NCBI GenBank assembly: GCA_003210655.1
Contig: QCUQ01000004.1
Coordinates: forward strand, 1-64,000
Source: Prochlorococcus sp. AG-679-M10
GTDB taxonomy: Bacteria > Cyanobacteriota > Cyanobacteriia > PCC-6307 > Cyanobiaceae
Length of the DNA: 64,000 nt
Reading direction: 5' to 3'
Below the pieces are notes generated by a model that was not told the origin of the DNA, ran no database searches, and saw nothing but the letters and a program-made list of their open reading frames with translations. Position 1 is the stretch's first letter; each line of letters begins with the position of its first letter. Of this stretch, positions 1-10,465 are shown in pieces. A program made the translations under genes and the position numbers.

Positions 1-112
1 ATTTTCGCTTTGATAAATATAGTCCAAAATCATCAATAATGTGAAAAAGAATCTTATACCTTAGATAAATTATTCTTATGTAAAAAGGGGGAAATTATCG
101 AGTTTTTAAAAC

Positions 113-1000
113 CTAACTAAAAAATTCCTCATACATTTGATCTGAGACACTTACTACCTCTTTTTTTGTAAAACTCATTGCAATATTCTTTTCTTTGTAG
201 GCGACCTCACCAATAAACACAGGCCAAATAGTATCTTCATCTGTGTAAGTTTTAGTTTTACCCTCAATATCCAGAAACAATGGAGCATCCTTTTTTATAG
301 GCTTCCAATCTTGATTGATCCTCTCAGGATGAATTAAAGCATTGATATTTCCATTTTTATCTCTTGGATAATCAATACTTCCTTTATGAACATGGACAAC
401 TAAATCTTTCGGAAGTCTTATTTGATTATTTTTTAACTTGTTTATCTCATCTCTCAAAGAACTAATTATTATTAGAAATCTATTTATAATTTTTGGGTCA
501 TAAAAATTTTGAGCAACAGATCCTATTTCAAGGACTAATCCACATGGCCAGGCTTCAACGAGAAATCCAGTTTGTTTTAGATCTTTTTCATGCAAATAAA
601 TTGGTAAACCAAATTTATGCTGAAGTAAAGCTGCTAAACAAAAATCTTTTATTCTTCTTCCATACATAACAATACTTGTTCCCATATTTGCTGTTGTAGT
701 GTGTAAGTCAATAGCAACATCACAAGGTTCTGAACCATTGAATCCAAACTTTTCAACTAAAAAATTTGCTCTATTAATTTCATAAATACTATTGTTTTGA
801 ATTGAAGTAAAAGATCTATTTAAGTCATTGTCTATATATCTACAACCTCTTTCATAAGCAAGAGGGTTTCCTATGATGAATTTATATTCAATATTTTTTT
901 CAATATTTTTAAACTGCTTATTAAATTGGTTGATTGCCCATACTGGATTAATTTCATTTCCATGAGTACCAGAAACAATTAGTATTTTTTTCAAGGTCAT
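113..1000 (-). CDS. Aspartoacylase / succinylglutamate desuccinylase family
   Basis: GTHGNE and DLHTTTANMG zinc-carboxypeptidase-like motifs; full-length ORF. Confidence 0.85.
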   Translation of the reverse strand: MTLKKILIVSGTHGNEINPVWAINQFNKQFKNIEKNIEYKFIIGNPLAYERGCRYIDNDLNRSFTSIQNNSIYEINRANFLVEKFGFNGSEPCDVAIDLHTTTANMGTSIVMYGRRIKDFCLAALLQHKFGLPIYLHEKDLKQTGFLVEAWPCGLVLEIGSVAQNFYDPKIINRFLIIISSLRDEINKLKNNQIRLPKDLVVHVHKGSIDYPRDKNGNINALIHPERINQDWKPIKKDAPLFLDIEGKTKTYTDEDTIWPVFIGEVAYKEKNIAMSFTKKEVVSVSDQMYEEFFS

Positions 1001-1024
1001 TTAAAAAATTAAAATTCTAAGTTT

Positions 1025-1972
1025 ATGCAAAATAAGTATCTCATTAACTTTTCGAAAAAGTTCTGGTTTTGGTTTTGGACAAAATTAATGAATGGTTTCG
1101 CACCTTCAGATTTACAAGGAAATTATAGAAGGCCGAGAGGGATACTAATAAATAAAAATTATGAATTTAAAGGCAAGAATGAAAATACTTACTTATTAGT
1201 AGGAAATTCTTGTCCGTGGTGCCATAGAACTTTACTCGTTTACAAGCTGAAAAACTTATCAAAAAAAGTTAAAGTTATTTTTTTAGAAGCAGATATTAAT
1301 AGTGGTCAATGGATTTTCAATGAAAAGTTTGAGGGATGCAATACTCTTCATCAATTTTATAAAAAAGCGCAAAAGCATAATCTTTTCAGGTCGACACTTC
1401 CATTATTATTTAATTTTCAAAATGATCAGATCAATATTTTATCTAATGAAAGTTCTGAAATAGTAAAGTTTCTGAACTCAATAAAAGGAGACTCTTCTCA
1501 AAAAACACTTCAAATAAATAAATGCGATCAAGATTTACTAGATATAATTCATTCGGACATTAACAATGGGGTATATCAATGTGGATTTGCCAGAAATCAG
1601 ATCTCTTATGAAAAAGCAAGTAAGAACCTTTTTGAAGCTCTAACTAAAATAGAAAAAAAGCTTGATAAGAGTTTAGGTAATTGGATTTGTGGAGAAGATT
1701 TAACTTATGCAGATATCTATTTATTTCCAACAATTGTTCGTTGGGAATTAATTTATAGGCAACTTTTTAAATGTACTGAAAAAGAAATTTCAGATTTTAA
1801 AAATATTATTAAATGGAGATTAAGGTTTTATAAATTAACTAAGGTTTCTGAAACATGTTTTGACTCTGAATGGAAAAAAGATTATTACAAAGCATTATTC
1901 CCTTTAAATCCTAATCAAATCATCCCAGTTCTTCCTTCTTTAAAGGAAATAATGCAATCAATTCCAAAGTAG
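1025..1972 (+). CDS. Xi-class glutathione S-transferase / glutathionyl-hydroquinone reductase-like (ECM4/YqjG family)
   Basis: CPWCHRTLLVYKLK, LSNESSEIVKFLN, DINNGVYQCGFA, LFPTIVRWELIY match the ECM4/YqjG layout. Confidence 0.75.
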   Translation: MQNKYLINFSKKFWFWFWTKLMNGFAPSDLQGNYRRPRGILINKNYEFKGKNENTYLLVGNSCPWCHRTLLVYKLKNLSKKVKVIFLEADINSGQWIFNEKFEGCNTLHQFYKKAQKHNLFRSTLPLLFNFQNDQINILSNESSEIVKFLNSIKGDSSQKTLQINKCDQDLLDIIHSDINNGVYQCGFARNQISYEKASKNLFEALTKIEKKLDKSLGNWICGEDLTYADIYLFPTIVRWELIYRQLFKCTEKEISDFKNIIKWRLRFYKLTKVSETCFDSEWKKDYYKALFPLNPNQIIPVLPSLKEIMQSIPK

Positions 1973-2102
1973 ATTTATTTTCAAATAATTTTTGATTAAC
2001 AAATTTCATGTTGTAATGAACACGAACTTTATAAATACATGATGCAAAATCAATTCAAATTAACTATGTTATAGATATCTACTTTAGTATGAAAAACTGC
2101 AA

Positions 2103-2321
2103 ATGAAATCCATTGACGAACACATTCAAAAAGATCAATCGGAAATCGCCTCTGCAAAAGAAGAGGGTAATCTTCCAAAGGTCAGACATTTAACTGAAGA
2201 ATTAAAAGATCTCGAAGGATATAAGGATCATCATCCTGAAGATAAGCATGATCCGAATGCATTAGAGTTATTCTGCGATGCAAATCCAGACGAACCTGAA
2301 TGTTTAGTTTATGACGATTGA
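2103..2321 (+). CDS. CP12 domain protein (Calvin cycle regulator)
   Basis: C-terminal CDANPDEPECLVYDD signature; small acidic protein. Confidence 0.85.
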   Translation: MKSIDEHIQKDQSEIASAKEEGNLPKVRHLTEELKDLEGYKDHHPEDKHDPNALELFCDANPDEPECLVYDD

Positions 2322-2348
2322 TTTTTAATTTTAAAAATGTAAAAAATA

Positions 2349-2390
2349 AAAGGGGCTTTTTAATAGCCCCTTTCCTTTTTTTAATCTTTT
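2349..2390. terminator. Rho-independent, probably bidirectional terminator
   Basis: 9-bp stem AAAGGGGCT/AGCCCCTTT with 7-nt loop, T-rich on both strands, between convergent ORFs. Confidence 0.8.
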
Positions 2391-2406
2391 ATTTTTTATT
2401 TTTTTA

Positions 2407-2589
2407 TTAATAATCCATGTTGAAATCAGATGGACTTCCAGTTAATGAACAGACAACAGATTCTTCATTCTTCATTTCTTTTACTTCTACTATCGGTCTT
2501 CCCATTTTCTTTAAAACTTGGATATCTTGGATAGTCTGGCACCTGGCAATTATTTGTCCTTGTTGATCAAAGCAACTATAAAAATTCAT
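2407..2589 (-). CDS. Small hypothetical protein
   Basis: 60-aa ORF in an otherwise empty interval, upstream of a plausible terminator in its orientation. Confidence 0.55.
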   Translation of the reverse strand: MNFYSCFDQQGQIIARCQTIQDIQVLKKMGRPIVEVKEMKNEESVVCSLTGSPSDFNMDY

Positions 2590-2676
2590 AAGGTTATTAA
2601 AGGCAATATCTAATTTATGACTAATTTCCTAAATTAAATCAAGTAATTTAATCAAAAAAATAATATTTCCAAAAAA

Positions 2677-3660
2677 TTAAATTCGGTTCCAAACCTCAGA
2701 AAGTAGTGGAGATAAACCTTTTCGTAAAGATGAAGAAATAACTAAAACTTTTTTCTTAGATAAATTTTCTAACTTTTTTGTAATTATTTTCAAATAATCT
2801 TCATCTACAAGTTCCATCTTATTAAGTACAACTATTCTTTCTTTATTTAAAAGACCACTTCCATATCGTTTTAATTCTTTCTCAATTATCTCGAAATCAT
2901 GAATAGGATTTTCAGCAATTGAATCAATCAAATGAATAAGTATTTTTGTTCTTTGTATATGTCTTAAAAAATCATGTCCCAATCCTACTCCTTCAGCAGC
3001 TCCAGATATTAAACCAGGGATATCCGCAAAAAGGCAACCATTCCCATCAGCTTTTCTTACTACACCTAAATTAGGTATCAAAGTTGTAAAAGGGTAGTTT
3101 GCGATTTTAGGTCTTGCTGATGATAAAACAGAAATTAAAGTACTCTTCCCAGCATTAGGAAGACCTATAATACCTACTTCAGCAAGAAGTTTTAATTCTA
3201 ATTGCACCTCCCATATCTCTCCTTCTTTTCCCTCAGTGAAAGATTCCGGAGCCCTATTTTGATTACTTAAATAATAAGCATTCCCATGTCCGCCTCTACC
3301 TCCATGAGCAATAGTTAAACTTTGCTTATCCTCAGTTAAATCACCCAAGATAATACCAGTATTAAAATCTCTAATTTCTGTGCCACAAGGAACTTTTAGG
3401 ATTGTATTTTCCCCTGAAGCTCCAGATCTTTTGTTTGGACCTCCCTTGAAACCATCTTTAGCAAATATTTCTCTATTAAATTTAAAATCTAAAAGTGTTT
3501 GAAGATTATTATCAGCGATAATGATTATTGAACCACCCTTTCCTCCATTACCTCCTGAAGGTCCACCGGCTGGAACAAATTTTTCTCTTCTAAAAGAAAC
3601 GATTCCATTACCGCCTTTACCAGCTTTGAGAATAATATTTGCTTGATCAATAAATTGCAC
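2677..3660 (-). CDS. obgE: GTPase Obg/CgtA
   Basis: Gly-rich Obg domain, [19 protein letters not shown]. Confidence 0.95.
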   Translation of the reverse strand: MQFIDQANIILKAGKGGNGIVSFRREKFVPAGGPSGGNGGKGGSIIIIADNNLQTLLDFKFNREIFAKDGFKGGPNKRSGASGENTILKVPCGTEIRDFNTGIILGDLTEDKQSLTIAHGGRGGHGNAYYLSNQNRAPESFTEGKEGEIWEVQLELKLLAEVGIIGLPNAGKSTLISVLSSARPKIANYPFTTLIPNLGVVRKADGNGCLFADIPGLISGAAEGVGLGHDFLRHIQRTKILIHLIDSIAENPIHDFEIIEKELKRYGSGLLNKERIVVLNKMELVDEDYLKIITKKLENLSKKKVLVISSSLRKGLSPLLSEVWNRI

Positions 3661-3700
3661 TTAATAATTTTTGAATGATTTTTATAAATACTTACAGATT

Positions 3701-6112
3701 TTATTTTATCCACGCAATACTGCAACCACTACCTCCTTCATTACTTGCTGCATCTTCAACTTTATCGACATAATTCAAACCAGATAACCAAATACGTAAA
3801 CCTTTTTTTAATTTTCCAGTTCCAATTCCATGAACTATCCAAAGCGGGCCATGAAACTTTCTAATTTTTTCCTCAATTATTATTTCTGCCTCATGAACTC
3901 TCATACCCCTAACGTCGATGGTATTTTTACTTGTTCTAATTTTAGAAAAAGAAAAATCTTCTCTTACAGAATTTATTTGAATTTTAGAGTTTTTGAAATT
4001 GGGTTTTTCCCCATTAAGACCTTCAAATTCATTAATTAATAATGAACTTCTAAATGATCCACATTTAACCTCGAAAGATCTAGCTTTTTGATCTATATCT
4101 ACTATTTGACCAGTACTATTTAAACTTTTAATTTTTATAAAATCTCCTATTTTAGGACTCCAAGAAATTTCTTTATTGATATTTGCTTGAGTTAAATGTT
4201 CCGTCTCAATCTCTTTAAGCCTAATTCCAATTAATCTAGAATCTTCTCCATTTGCATTTTGGTCTTTTAATTTCTTAATCAAATTAATAACCTCTTTTTT
4301 AGCTGCTCTAATATGTTTTGATAATTTTTGTCTTTCACTTTCTTGAATTTTTTCAGCATTAATTTTTTGAAATTCATAATTATTCTTTATTTCATCATGT
4401 AATATTTCTGTTCTAGCTATAAGTTCAGCAGCCTCTTCTGCCGAATTTTGTTGCTTTATCCTCTCATCTTCAAGCCCTTTAATAATATTATTTATATTTT
4501 CAACTTCTTTCGGTTTTAAATAATTAGCAGCTTCATTAAGTATTTTTTCATCAATCCCAATTCTTTTTGAAATTGATAAGGCATTGCTTCTTCCAGGTAT
4601 TCCCCAATTCAGGGTGTACTTTGGCTTGAAAGATTCTTCGTCAAAAGCAACTGAAACATTTTCGAATCTATTGTCACTATATTTCAAAGCTTTTATATCA
4701 CCATAATGAGTTGTAGCTAGAGTTATATCAGATAAGGTTGCGAATTCTTTCAGTAATGCGATTGCAAGAGCAGTACCTTCAGAAGGATCTGTCCCAGATC
4801 CTATTTCATCTAATAAAACAACTGATAACCCCTTTTTATTATTAAGAGATTCCAGAATATTTCTAATACGTAAAATATGGCCACTGAAAGTAGATAAATT
4901 TCCCTCTAAGGATTGATCATCACCAATATCTACAAATATATTTGGACAAAAAGGTATTATTGGATTTTTAATTGATGGAATAAATAATCCTGATCTAGCC
5001 ATCAATAATGCTATTCCGAGACCTTTTAAAGCAACAGTTTTACCTCCAGTATTCGGTCCCGTTATAGCTACTACTTTAGTATTTCTATTTATATGAAAAT
5101 CTATAGATACTGGTTTGGGAGCTTCTTTTTTTTTATTTTCCCAAATCAAAAGAGGATGGGAAAAACCTATTAAATTAACTATTGGATTATTTTCAACAAT
5201 TGGAGCATTACCTCCAATCCAATTTGAATATCTTGAACGTATTAGAGCATGCTCAGTTTTCAATAGAATCTCTGACATATCAATAAGGCTTTTATCATTA
5301 TCACGAATAATTTGCGACCATTCTTTTAATAATTTAAATTCTTCTCCTGCTACTCTCGCTTCCATAGAAGCAATTTTATTACCCTTAAATACTATAGATT
5401 CTGGCTCCAAATATATGGTATTCCCTGATGCAGAAGAATCATGAATTATACCTTTAAATTTCTCAGCAAATTGTACTTTAATAGCTAAAACAGGTCTCCC
5501 ATATCTATCACCAATAATATTATCTTGAATATAATTAGTATTTTTTTGAATAAATTTATCTACTAATAGCCTTCTTTCTGATTTCTTAGATAATAATTCT
5601 TGCCTAAGTTTTGCTAATTTCTGACTTGCTCGATCAGAAATTCTACCATTTGATTCAATACCAATTTTTAAAATTTTCTCAATTTGATTATGATCAATTA
5701 AACGATTTAAAAAAGAAGAAATAAAAGGTCTTTGCTCAAAATTTAAAAGTGTTTTTTTTAAATCTTTAGCTGCAGATATTGTTTCAGCTATTTCTAATAA
5801 TTCAGAAGAACTAATAACTCCTCCTTTTGAACAAATCTCAACATTTTTACTTATGTCAAAAACACCTGAAAAACTAATCGATTTATCTAAGTTCTTTTCT
5901 AACTCATTTATTTCGATAGTTTCTTGCAATAATCTTCTGGAAATTTCATAATCAGTAGGAATGTCAAACTCTAATATTGCATTTTCTCCCATTTTTGTAG
6001 AGGCAAAAGAGGAGAGCTGAGTTATTAAATTGTCCCACTCTAAAAGTTTTATAGATTCTTCTGAAAGTGATCTATGAGCGGATGAATTTTTATAATAACT
6101 TTTCTCTATCAT
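3701..6112 (-). CDS. mutS2: MutS2 family ATPase/endonuclease with C-terminal Smr domain
   Basis: TGPNTGGKTV, LLDEIGSGTDPSEG, C-terminal DVRGMRVHEA and HGIGTGKL. Confidence 0.93.
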   Translation of the reverse strand: MIEKSYYKNSSAHRSLSEESIKLLEWDNLITQLSSFASTKMGENAILEFDIPTDYEISRRLLQETIEINELEKNLDKSISFSGVFDISKNVEICSKGGVISSSELLEIAETISAAKDLKKTLLNFEQRPFISSFLNRLIDHNQIEKILKIGIESNGRISDRASQKLAKLRQELLSKKSERRLLVDKFIQKNTNYIQDNIIGDRYGRPVLAIKVQFAEKFKGIIHDSSASGNTIYLEPESIVFKGNKIASMEARVAGEEFKLLKEWSQIIRDNDKSLIDMSEILLKTEHALIRSRYSNWIGGNAPIVENNPIVNLIGFSHPLLIWENKKKEAPKPVSIDFHINRNTKVVAITGPNTGGKTVALKGLGIALLMARSGLFIPSIKNPIIPFCPNIFVDIGDDQSLEGNLSTFSGHILRIRNILESLNNKKGLSVVLLDEIGSGTDPSEGTALAIALLKEFATLSDITLATTHYGDIKALKYSDNRFENVSVAFDEESFKPKYTLNWGIPGRSNALSISKRIGIDEKILNEAANYLKPKEVENINNIIKGLEDERIKQQNSAEEAAELIARTEILHDEIKNNYEFQKINAEKIQESERQKLSKHIRAAKKEVINLIKKLKDQNANGEDSRLIGIRLKEIETEHLTQANINKEISWSPKIGDFIKIKSLNSTGQIVDIDQKARSFEVKCGSFRSSLLINEFEGLNGEKPNFKNSKIQINSVREDFSFSKIRTSKNTIDVRGMRVHEAEIIIEEKIRKFHGPLWIVHGIGTGKLKKGLRIWLSGLNYVDKVEDAASNEGGSGCSIAWIK

Positions 6113-6125
6113 TCAATTGAAATAA

Positions 6126-6518
6126 TCAAATATTTGATTTAATCCCACCGGCAGGAACATAAAGCATTTCAAGCCAGTTACCTTCGGTGTCTTGCATATA
6201 AAAAGAAGCTGTTCCGTCTCGATGTTCATGAATAGGTGCAACTTTCACTCCAGATTTTTTTAAATCTGAATAAATATTTTCCACTTCCTTTTTTTCTTCA
6301 AAATGAAAAGCAAAATGTGGACCAGCTGCTTTATAACTAGACCCCAATAAAGCAAGTCCATCTTTTCCTTCACCAGCCTCTAGATAGCACCAATCTTTAT
6401 CATCCCAAATTAATTGCATACCTAAGTTCAAATAAAAAGACTTAGCTCTATCGAGATTTTCTACTCTAAGTGCAATATGTCCGATTCTTTGGACACCTTT
6501 TGAACCTTTTAAAAGCAA
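6126..6518 (-). CDS. Glyoxalase/VOC family protein
   Basis: GHIALRVENLDRAKSFY and TEGNWLEML motifs. Confidence 0.85.
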   Translation of the reverse strand: MLLKGSKGVQRIGHIALRVENLDRAKSFYLNLGMQLIWDDKDWCYLEAGEGKDGLALLGSSYKAAGPHFAFHFEEKKEVENIYSDLKKSGVKVAPIHEHRDGTASFYMQDTEGNWLEMLYVPAGGIKSNI

Positions 6519-6573
6519 AATAATGAATAATATTTATTTAAGAATAAACAAATTTTTTAATTTTAATGAGTTT

Positions 6574-7575
6574 TCACTTCTGATTCAACCATTTTGATGC
6601 ATCACAAGCATGATAGGTGAGTATTAATTTTGCCCCTGCTCTTTTGAAACTAAGCAATGTTTCTAAAACAATATCCTTTTCATTAATCCAATTTTTCATA
6701 GCAGCAGCCTTTACCATTGAATATTCTCCACTGACGTTATATGCAGCTATTGGTTTATTTGAAAAAGTACTCAGCCGATAAACTATGTCTAGATAAGAGA
6801 CACCAGGTTTAACCATCAAAATATCTGCTCCCTCATATTGATCTAATGCCGATTCAATTAAAGCCTCCTTCGAGTTAGCAGGATCCATTTGATAGGTTGA
6901 TTTATTATCTGGAATTATTTTCCTACTATTCTCTTTCGGGGCAGAATCTAAAGCTGTTCTAAAAGGTCCATAATAAGCAGATGAAAATTTTGCGGTATAG
7001 CTAATAATTCCTACATCGCTAAATCCCTCAATATCCAAAGCAGTTCTTATAGCTCCAACTCTCCCATCCATCATGTCACTTGGACCAATAAAATCCGCTC
7101 CCGCTCTTGCTTGGGTAATAGCCTGTTTTTTAAGAATCTCAATGGTTTCATCATTTAATATTTTTCCATTGTCATCAACCAAGCCATCATGTCCATCACA
7201 CGAATAGGGATCTAAGGCAACATCAGTCATAATTGCCATTTCAGGTATCTCTTTTTTTAACATTCGAATAGCCTTAGGTATTAAACCAGCTTCGTTGAAA
7301 CATTCAGATCCATCTTCTGTTTTTAAACTGTCGTCAATTTTTGGAAAAAGTACAATACATCTAATACCTAATTCCCAGGCTCTAGAAACTTCCTTAATTA
7401 ATCCATTCATGTCCCATCTATAAATACCGGGCATTGCAGATATTTCTTCTTGGAAATCCTTTTCGTGAAGAAATAATGGATATATAAAATCTTCAGGATG
7501 CAGATGGTTTTCTCTTACCATCTCTCTTATTGCATCTGTCCTTCTCAATCTTCTTGGGCGAATGATCAAATTCAT
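6574..7575 (-). CDS. hemB: Delta-aminolevulinic acid dehydratase (porphobilinogen synthase)
   Basis: RPRRLRRTDAIREMVRE, GADFIGPSDMMDGRVGAIR, ADILMVKPG. Confidence 0.95.
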   Translation of the reverse strand: MNLIIRPRRLRRTDAIREMVRENHLHPEDFIYPLFLHEKDFQEEISAMPGIYRWDMNGLIKEVSRAWELGIRCIVLFPKIDDSLKTEDGSECFNEAGLIPKAIRMLKKEIPEMAIMTDVALDPYSCDGHDGLVDDNGKILNDETIEILKKQAITQARAGADFIGPSDMMDGRVGAIRTALDIEGFSDVGIISYTAKFSSAYYGPFRTALDSAPKENSRKIIPDNKSTYQMDPANSKEALIESALDQYEGADILMVKPGVSYLDIVYRLSTFSNKPIAAYNVSGEYSMVKAAAMKNWINEKDIVLETLLSFKRAGAKLILTYHACDASKWLNQK

Positions 7576-7801
7576 TTGAATATTTTGAAGTTATAAAGTA
7601 ATTATTTAACTAATACGATAGTCTCTTAACTTCCATAAAAAATAACCAAAATCCTTTTTTGTTCAGGAAAATTAACCTAACATACCAAGAAAAATTTTTT
7701 AAAGTTGTTGATATATTTTGCACAAATTTAATTTTTTAACAAATTTTGGACATAAAGAGATAATATCTTTTAGTTAATGTATTTATTTAAGGAGATTTTC
7801 T

Positions 7802-9457
7802 TTGGAAATAATTAATGGATTTAATCTTAAGAATATAAGGGGTGATATTTTAGGAGGAATAACAGCTGCAGTAGTAGCTTTACCTCTTGCACTTGCTTTT
7901 GGAAACGCAGCCTTAGGACCTGGGGGTGCAATTTACGGTTTATATGGAGCAGTTGTTGTTGGTTTTTTAGCAGCTTTATTTGGGGGCACCCCCGCTCAAG
8001 TTAGTGGTCCAACTGGTCCAATGAGCGTAACAGTGGCAGGAGTTGTAGCAGGTTTAGCAGCTGTTGGTGTACCAAGAGATCTTACAGCAGGTCAAATTTT
8101 ACCTTTAGTCATGGCTGCAGTAGTAATTGGAGGATTATTACAAATATTGTTTGGAATTTTAAAGCTTGGTAAATATATAACTCTTGTTCCATATTCTGTG
8201 GTCTCCGGATTTATGTCTGGTATAGGAGTGATAATTATTGCTCTTCAGATTGGTCCACTTTTAGGAATAAGTACCCGAGGAGGCGTAATCGAGTCTTTAT
8301 CAACTGTTTTTTCTAATTTCCAACCGAATGGAGCTGCTATTGGTGTGGCAATAATGACACTAGGCATAGTATTTCTAACACCTAGAAAAATTAGCCAATG
8401 GGTACCCTCCCCTCTTCTAGCCTTATTAATAGTCACCCCACTATCAATTTTAATTTTTGGCGATGGTGCATTAGACAGAATTGGTGAAATCCCTAGAGGA
8501 GTGCCATCTCTAAGCTTTCCAAGCTTTAATCAATACTTTCCTATCATTTTCAAAGCTGGCTTAGTTCTGGCAGTTCTTGGAGCTATTGACTCTTTACTCA
8601 CCTCTTTAGTTGCAGATAATATTTCTCAAACAAGACATAATTCTGATAGAGAATTAATTGGCCAGGGAATAGGTAATGCTATAGCTGGACTATTTTCAGG
8701 TTTACCTGGAGCTGGGGCGACAATGAGAACTGTTATAAATGTTAAATCTGGAGGCTCTACTCCTATTTCAGGAATGGTTCATTCAGTAGTTCTATTAATA
8801 GTTTTAGTGGGTGCTGGACCATTAGCAGAGCAAATACCTACAGCTCTTTTAGCAGGCATTCTTATAAAAGTAGGTTTGGATATTATTGACTGGGGATTCT
8901 TGAGAAGAGCTCACAAATTATCTCTTAAAACTGCAGTTGTTATGTATGGTGTATTACTAATGACAGTTTTTTGGGATCTAATATGGGCAGTATTAGTTGG
9001 AGTATTTATTGCAAATATGCTAACTATTGATTCAATTACTGAAACGCAATTAGAAGGAATGGATCAGGATAATCCTTTATCCAAGGATAATGAGCAAAGT
9101 AAAAATCTTTTACCCTCTGATGAAAAAGCTCTTCTTGATAGATGTTCTGGAGAAGTAATGTTATTTAGACTAAAAGGCCCACTAAGCTTTGGTGCGGCCA
9201 AAGGTATTACTGAGAGAATGATGTTAGTAAGAAACTATAAAGTTTTAATATTAGATATTACTGATGTCCCTAGACTTGGAGTCACAGCTACACTTGCAAT
9301 TGAAGATATGATGCAAGAGGCTAAAAATAACTCTAGAAAAGCCTTTGTAGCTGGAGCTAATGAAAAAGTTAGAGAAAGGTTATCAAAATTTGGTGTTGAT
9401 GGCATTATTGAGACAAGGAAAGAGGCATTAGAGGCTGCTTTAAATGAATTAGCCTAG
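7802..9457 (+). CDS. bicA: SulP-family anion transporter, BicA-like bicarbonate transporter, with STAS domain
   Basis: SulP core (GPTGPMSV, LPGAGATMRT), C-terminal STAS region, adjacency to sbtA/sbtB; TTG start. Confidence 0.8.
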   Translation: MEIINGFNLKNIRGDILGGITAAVVALPLALAFGNAALGPGGAIYGLYGAVVVGFLAALFGGTPAQVSGPTGPMSVTVAGVVAGLAAVGVPRDLTAGQILPLVMAAVVIGGLLQILFGILKLGKYITLVPYSVVSGFMSGIGVIIIALQIGPLLGISTRGGVIESLSTVFSNFQPNGAAIGVAIMTLGIVFLTPRKISQWVPSPLLALLIVTPLSILIFGDGALDRIGEIPRGVPSLSFPSFNQYFPIIFKAGLVLAVLGAIDSLLTSLVADNISQTRHNSDRELIGQGIGNAIAGLFSGLPGAGATMRTVINVKSGGSTPISGMVHSVVLLIVLVGAGPLAEQIPTALLAGILIKVGLDIIDWGFLRRAHKLSLKTAVVMYGVLLMTVFWDLIWAVLVGVFIANMLTIDSITETQLEGMDQDNPLSKDNEQSKNLLPSDEKALLDRCSGEVMLFRLKGPLSFGAAKGITERMMLVRNYKVLILDITDVPRLGVTATLAIEDMMQEAKNNSRKAFVAGANEKVRERLSKFGVDGIIETRKEALEAALNELA

Positions 9458-9463
9458 TAAACC

Positions 9464-10462
9464 ATGGAAATAAATCCAATACTGCAAAATGTATTAGCTC
9501 CACCAGTACTTTTTTTTCTAATTGGAGCCATTTCTGTAATTTTTAAATCTGATTTAGAAATACCTGCACCTTTACCAAAACTTTTTTCCTTATATTTACT
9601 TTTGGCAATTGGTTTTAAGGGAGGTATTGAAATTCAAAAAAGTGGTTTTACTGATCAGGTTTTACCAACATTAAGTGCCGCAATATTGATGTCATTAATA
9701 ATTCCACTGATTGGATTCTTTATCTTAAGGTGCAAGTTTGACGTTTTCAACTCAGCAGCCATTGCAGCAGCATATGGTTCTATTAGTGCTGTTACCTTTA
9801 TCTCAGCAGAGAGTTTTTTAGAGAGTCAAAGTATAGATTTCGATGGATTCATGGTTGGTGCTTTAGCTTTAATGGAATCTCCTGCCATAATTGTGGGCTT
9901 ATTACTAGTAAAATTTGCAGCACCTCAAAATAGACCTAATTCAAGGAAAATGCATCTAAGTTCAATATTGCATGAGTCTCTTTTAAATGGATCAGTATAT
10001 TTATTACTATCCAGTTTAATTGTGGGTTTTCTTACCGCTTTCAGTAATCCTTCAGGCATTCTAAAAATGGAACCTTTTACTGGACAATTATTCTATGGAG
10101 CAGAATGCTTTTTCCTTTTAGACATGGGAATAGTTGCAGCTCAAAGACTACCTAGACTAAAAACTGCTGGTTCATTCTTAATTGGATTTGCAATCTTGAT
10201 GCCATTGTTTAATGCTTTAATAGGTGTTTTCGTTGCAAGATTTTTATCTCTTGGGCCTGGAAACGCACTTTTATTTGTGGTTTTATGTGCAAGTGCCTCG
10301 TATTTAGCAGTACCGGCAGCAATGAGGATGACTGTTCCAGAAGCAAGATCAAGTTACTATATATCTACAACTTTAGGTTTAACTTTTCCGTTCAATATAA
10401 TATTAGGTATTCCAATTTATATGAGTTTAGTAAATAAAATTATTCCACTTACCCCTTTGTAA
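9464..10462 (+). CDS. sbtA: Sodium-dependent bicarbonate transporter SbtA
   Basis: SbtA-type membrane protein (IGFKGGIEI, ALMESPAIIVGL), 3 bp upstream of sbtB-like gene. Confidence 0.88.
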   Translation: MEINPILQNVLAPPVLFFLIGAISVIFKSDLEIPAPLPKLFSLYLLLAIGFKGGIEIQKSGFTDQVLPTLSAAILMSLIIPLIGFFILRCKFDVFNSAAIAAAYGSISAVTFISAESFLESQSIDFDGFMVGALALMESPAIIVGLLLVKFAAPQNRPNSRKMHLSSILHESLLNGSVYLLLSSLIVGFLTAFSNPSGILKMEPFTGQLFYGAECFFLLDMGIVAAQRLPRLKTAGSFLIGFAILMPLFNALIGVFVARFLSLGPGNALLFVVLCASASYLAVPAAMRMTVPEARSSYYISTTLGLTFPFNIILGIPIYMSLVNKIIPLTPL

Positions 10463-10465
10463 AAA

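Noticed and set aside
3525-3725. 66-aa minus-strand ORF overlapping obgE and the mutS2 end
   Set aside because: Out-of-frame reading of the obgE 5-prime region.
5115-5444. 109-aa plus-strand ORF antisense to mutS2
   Set aside because: Overlaps a well-supported conserved gene; no coding signature or homology recognised.
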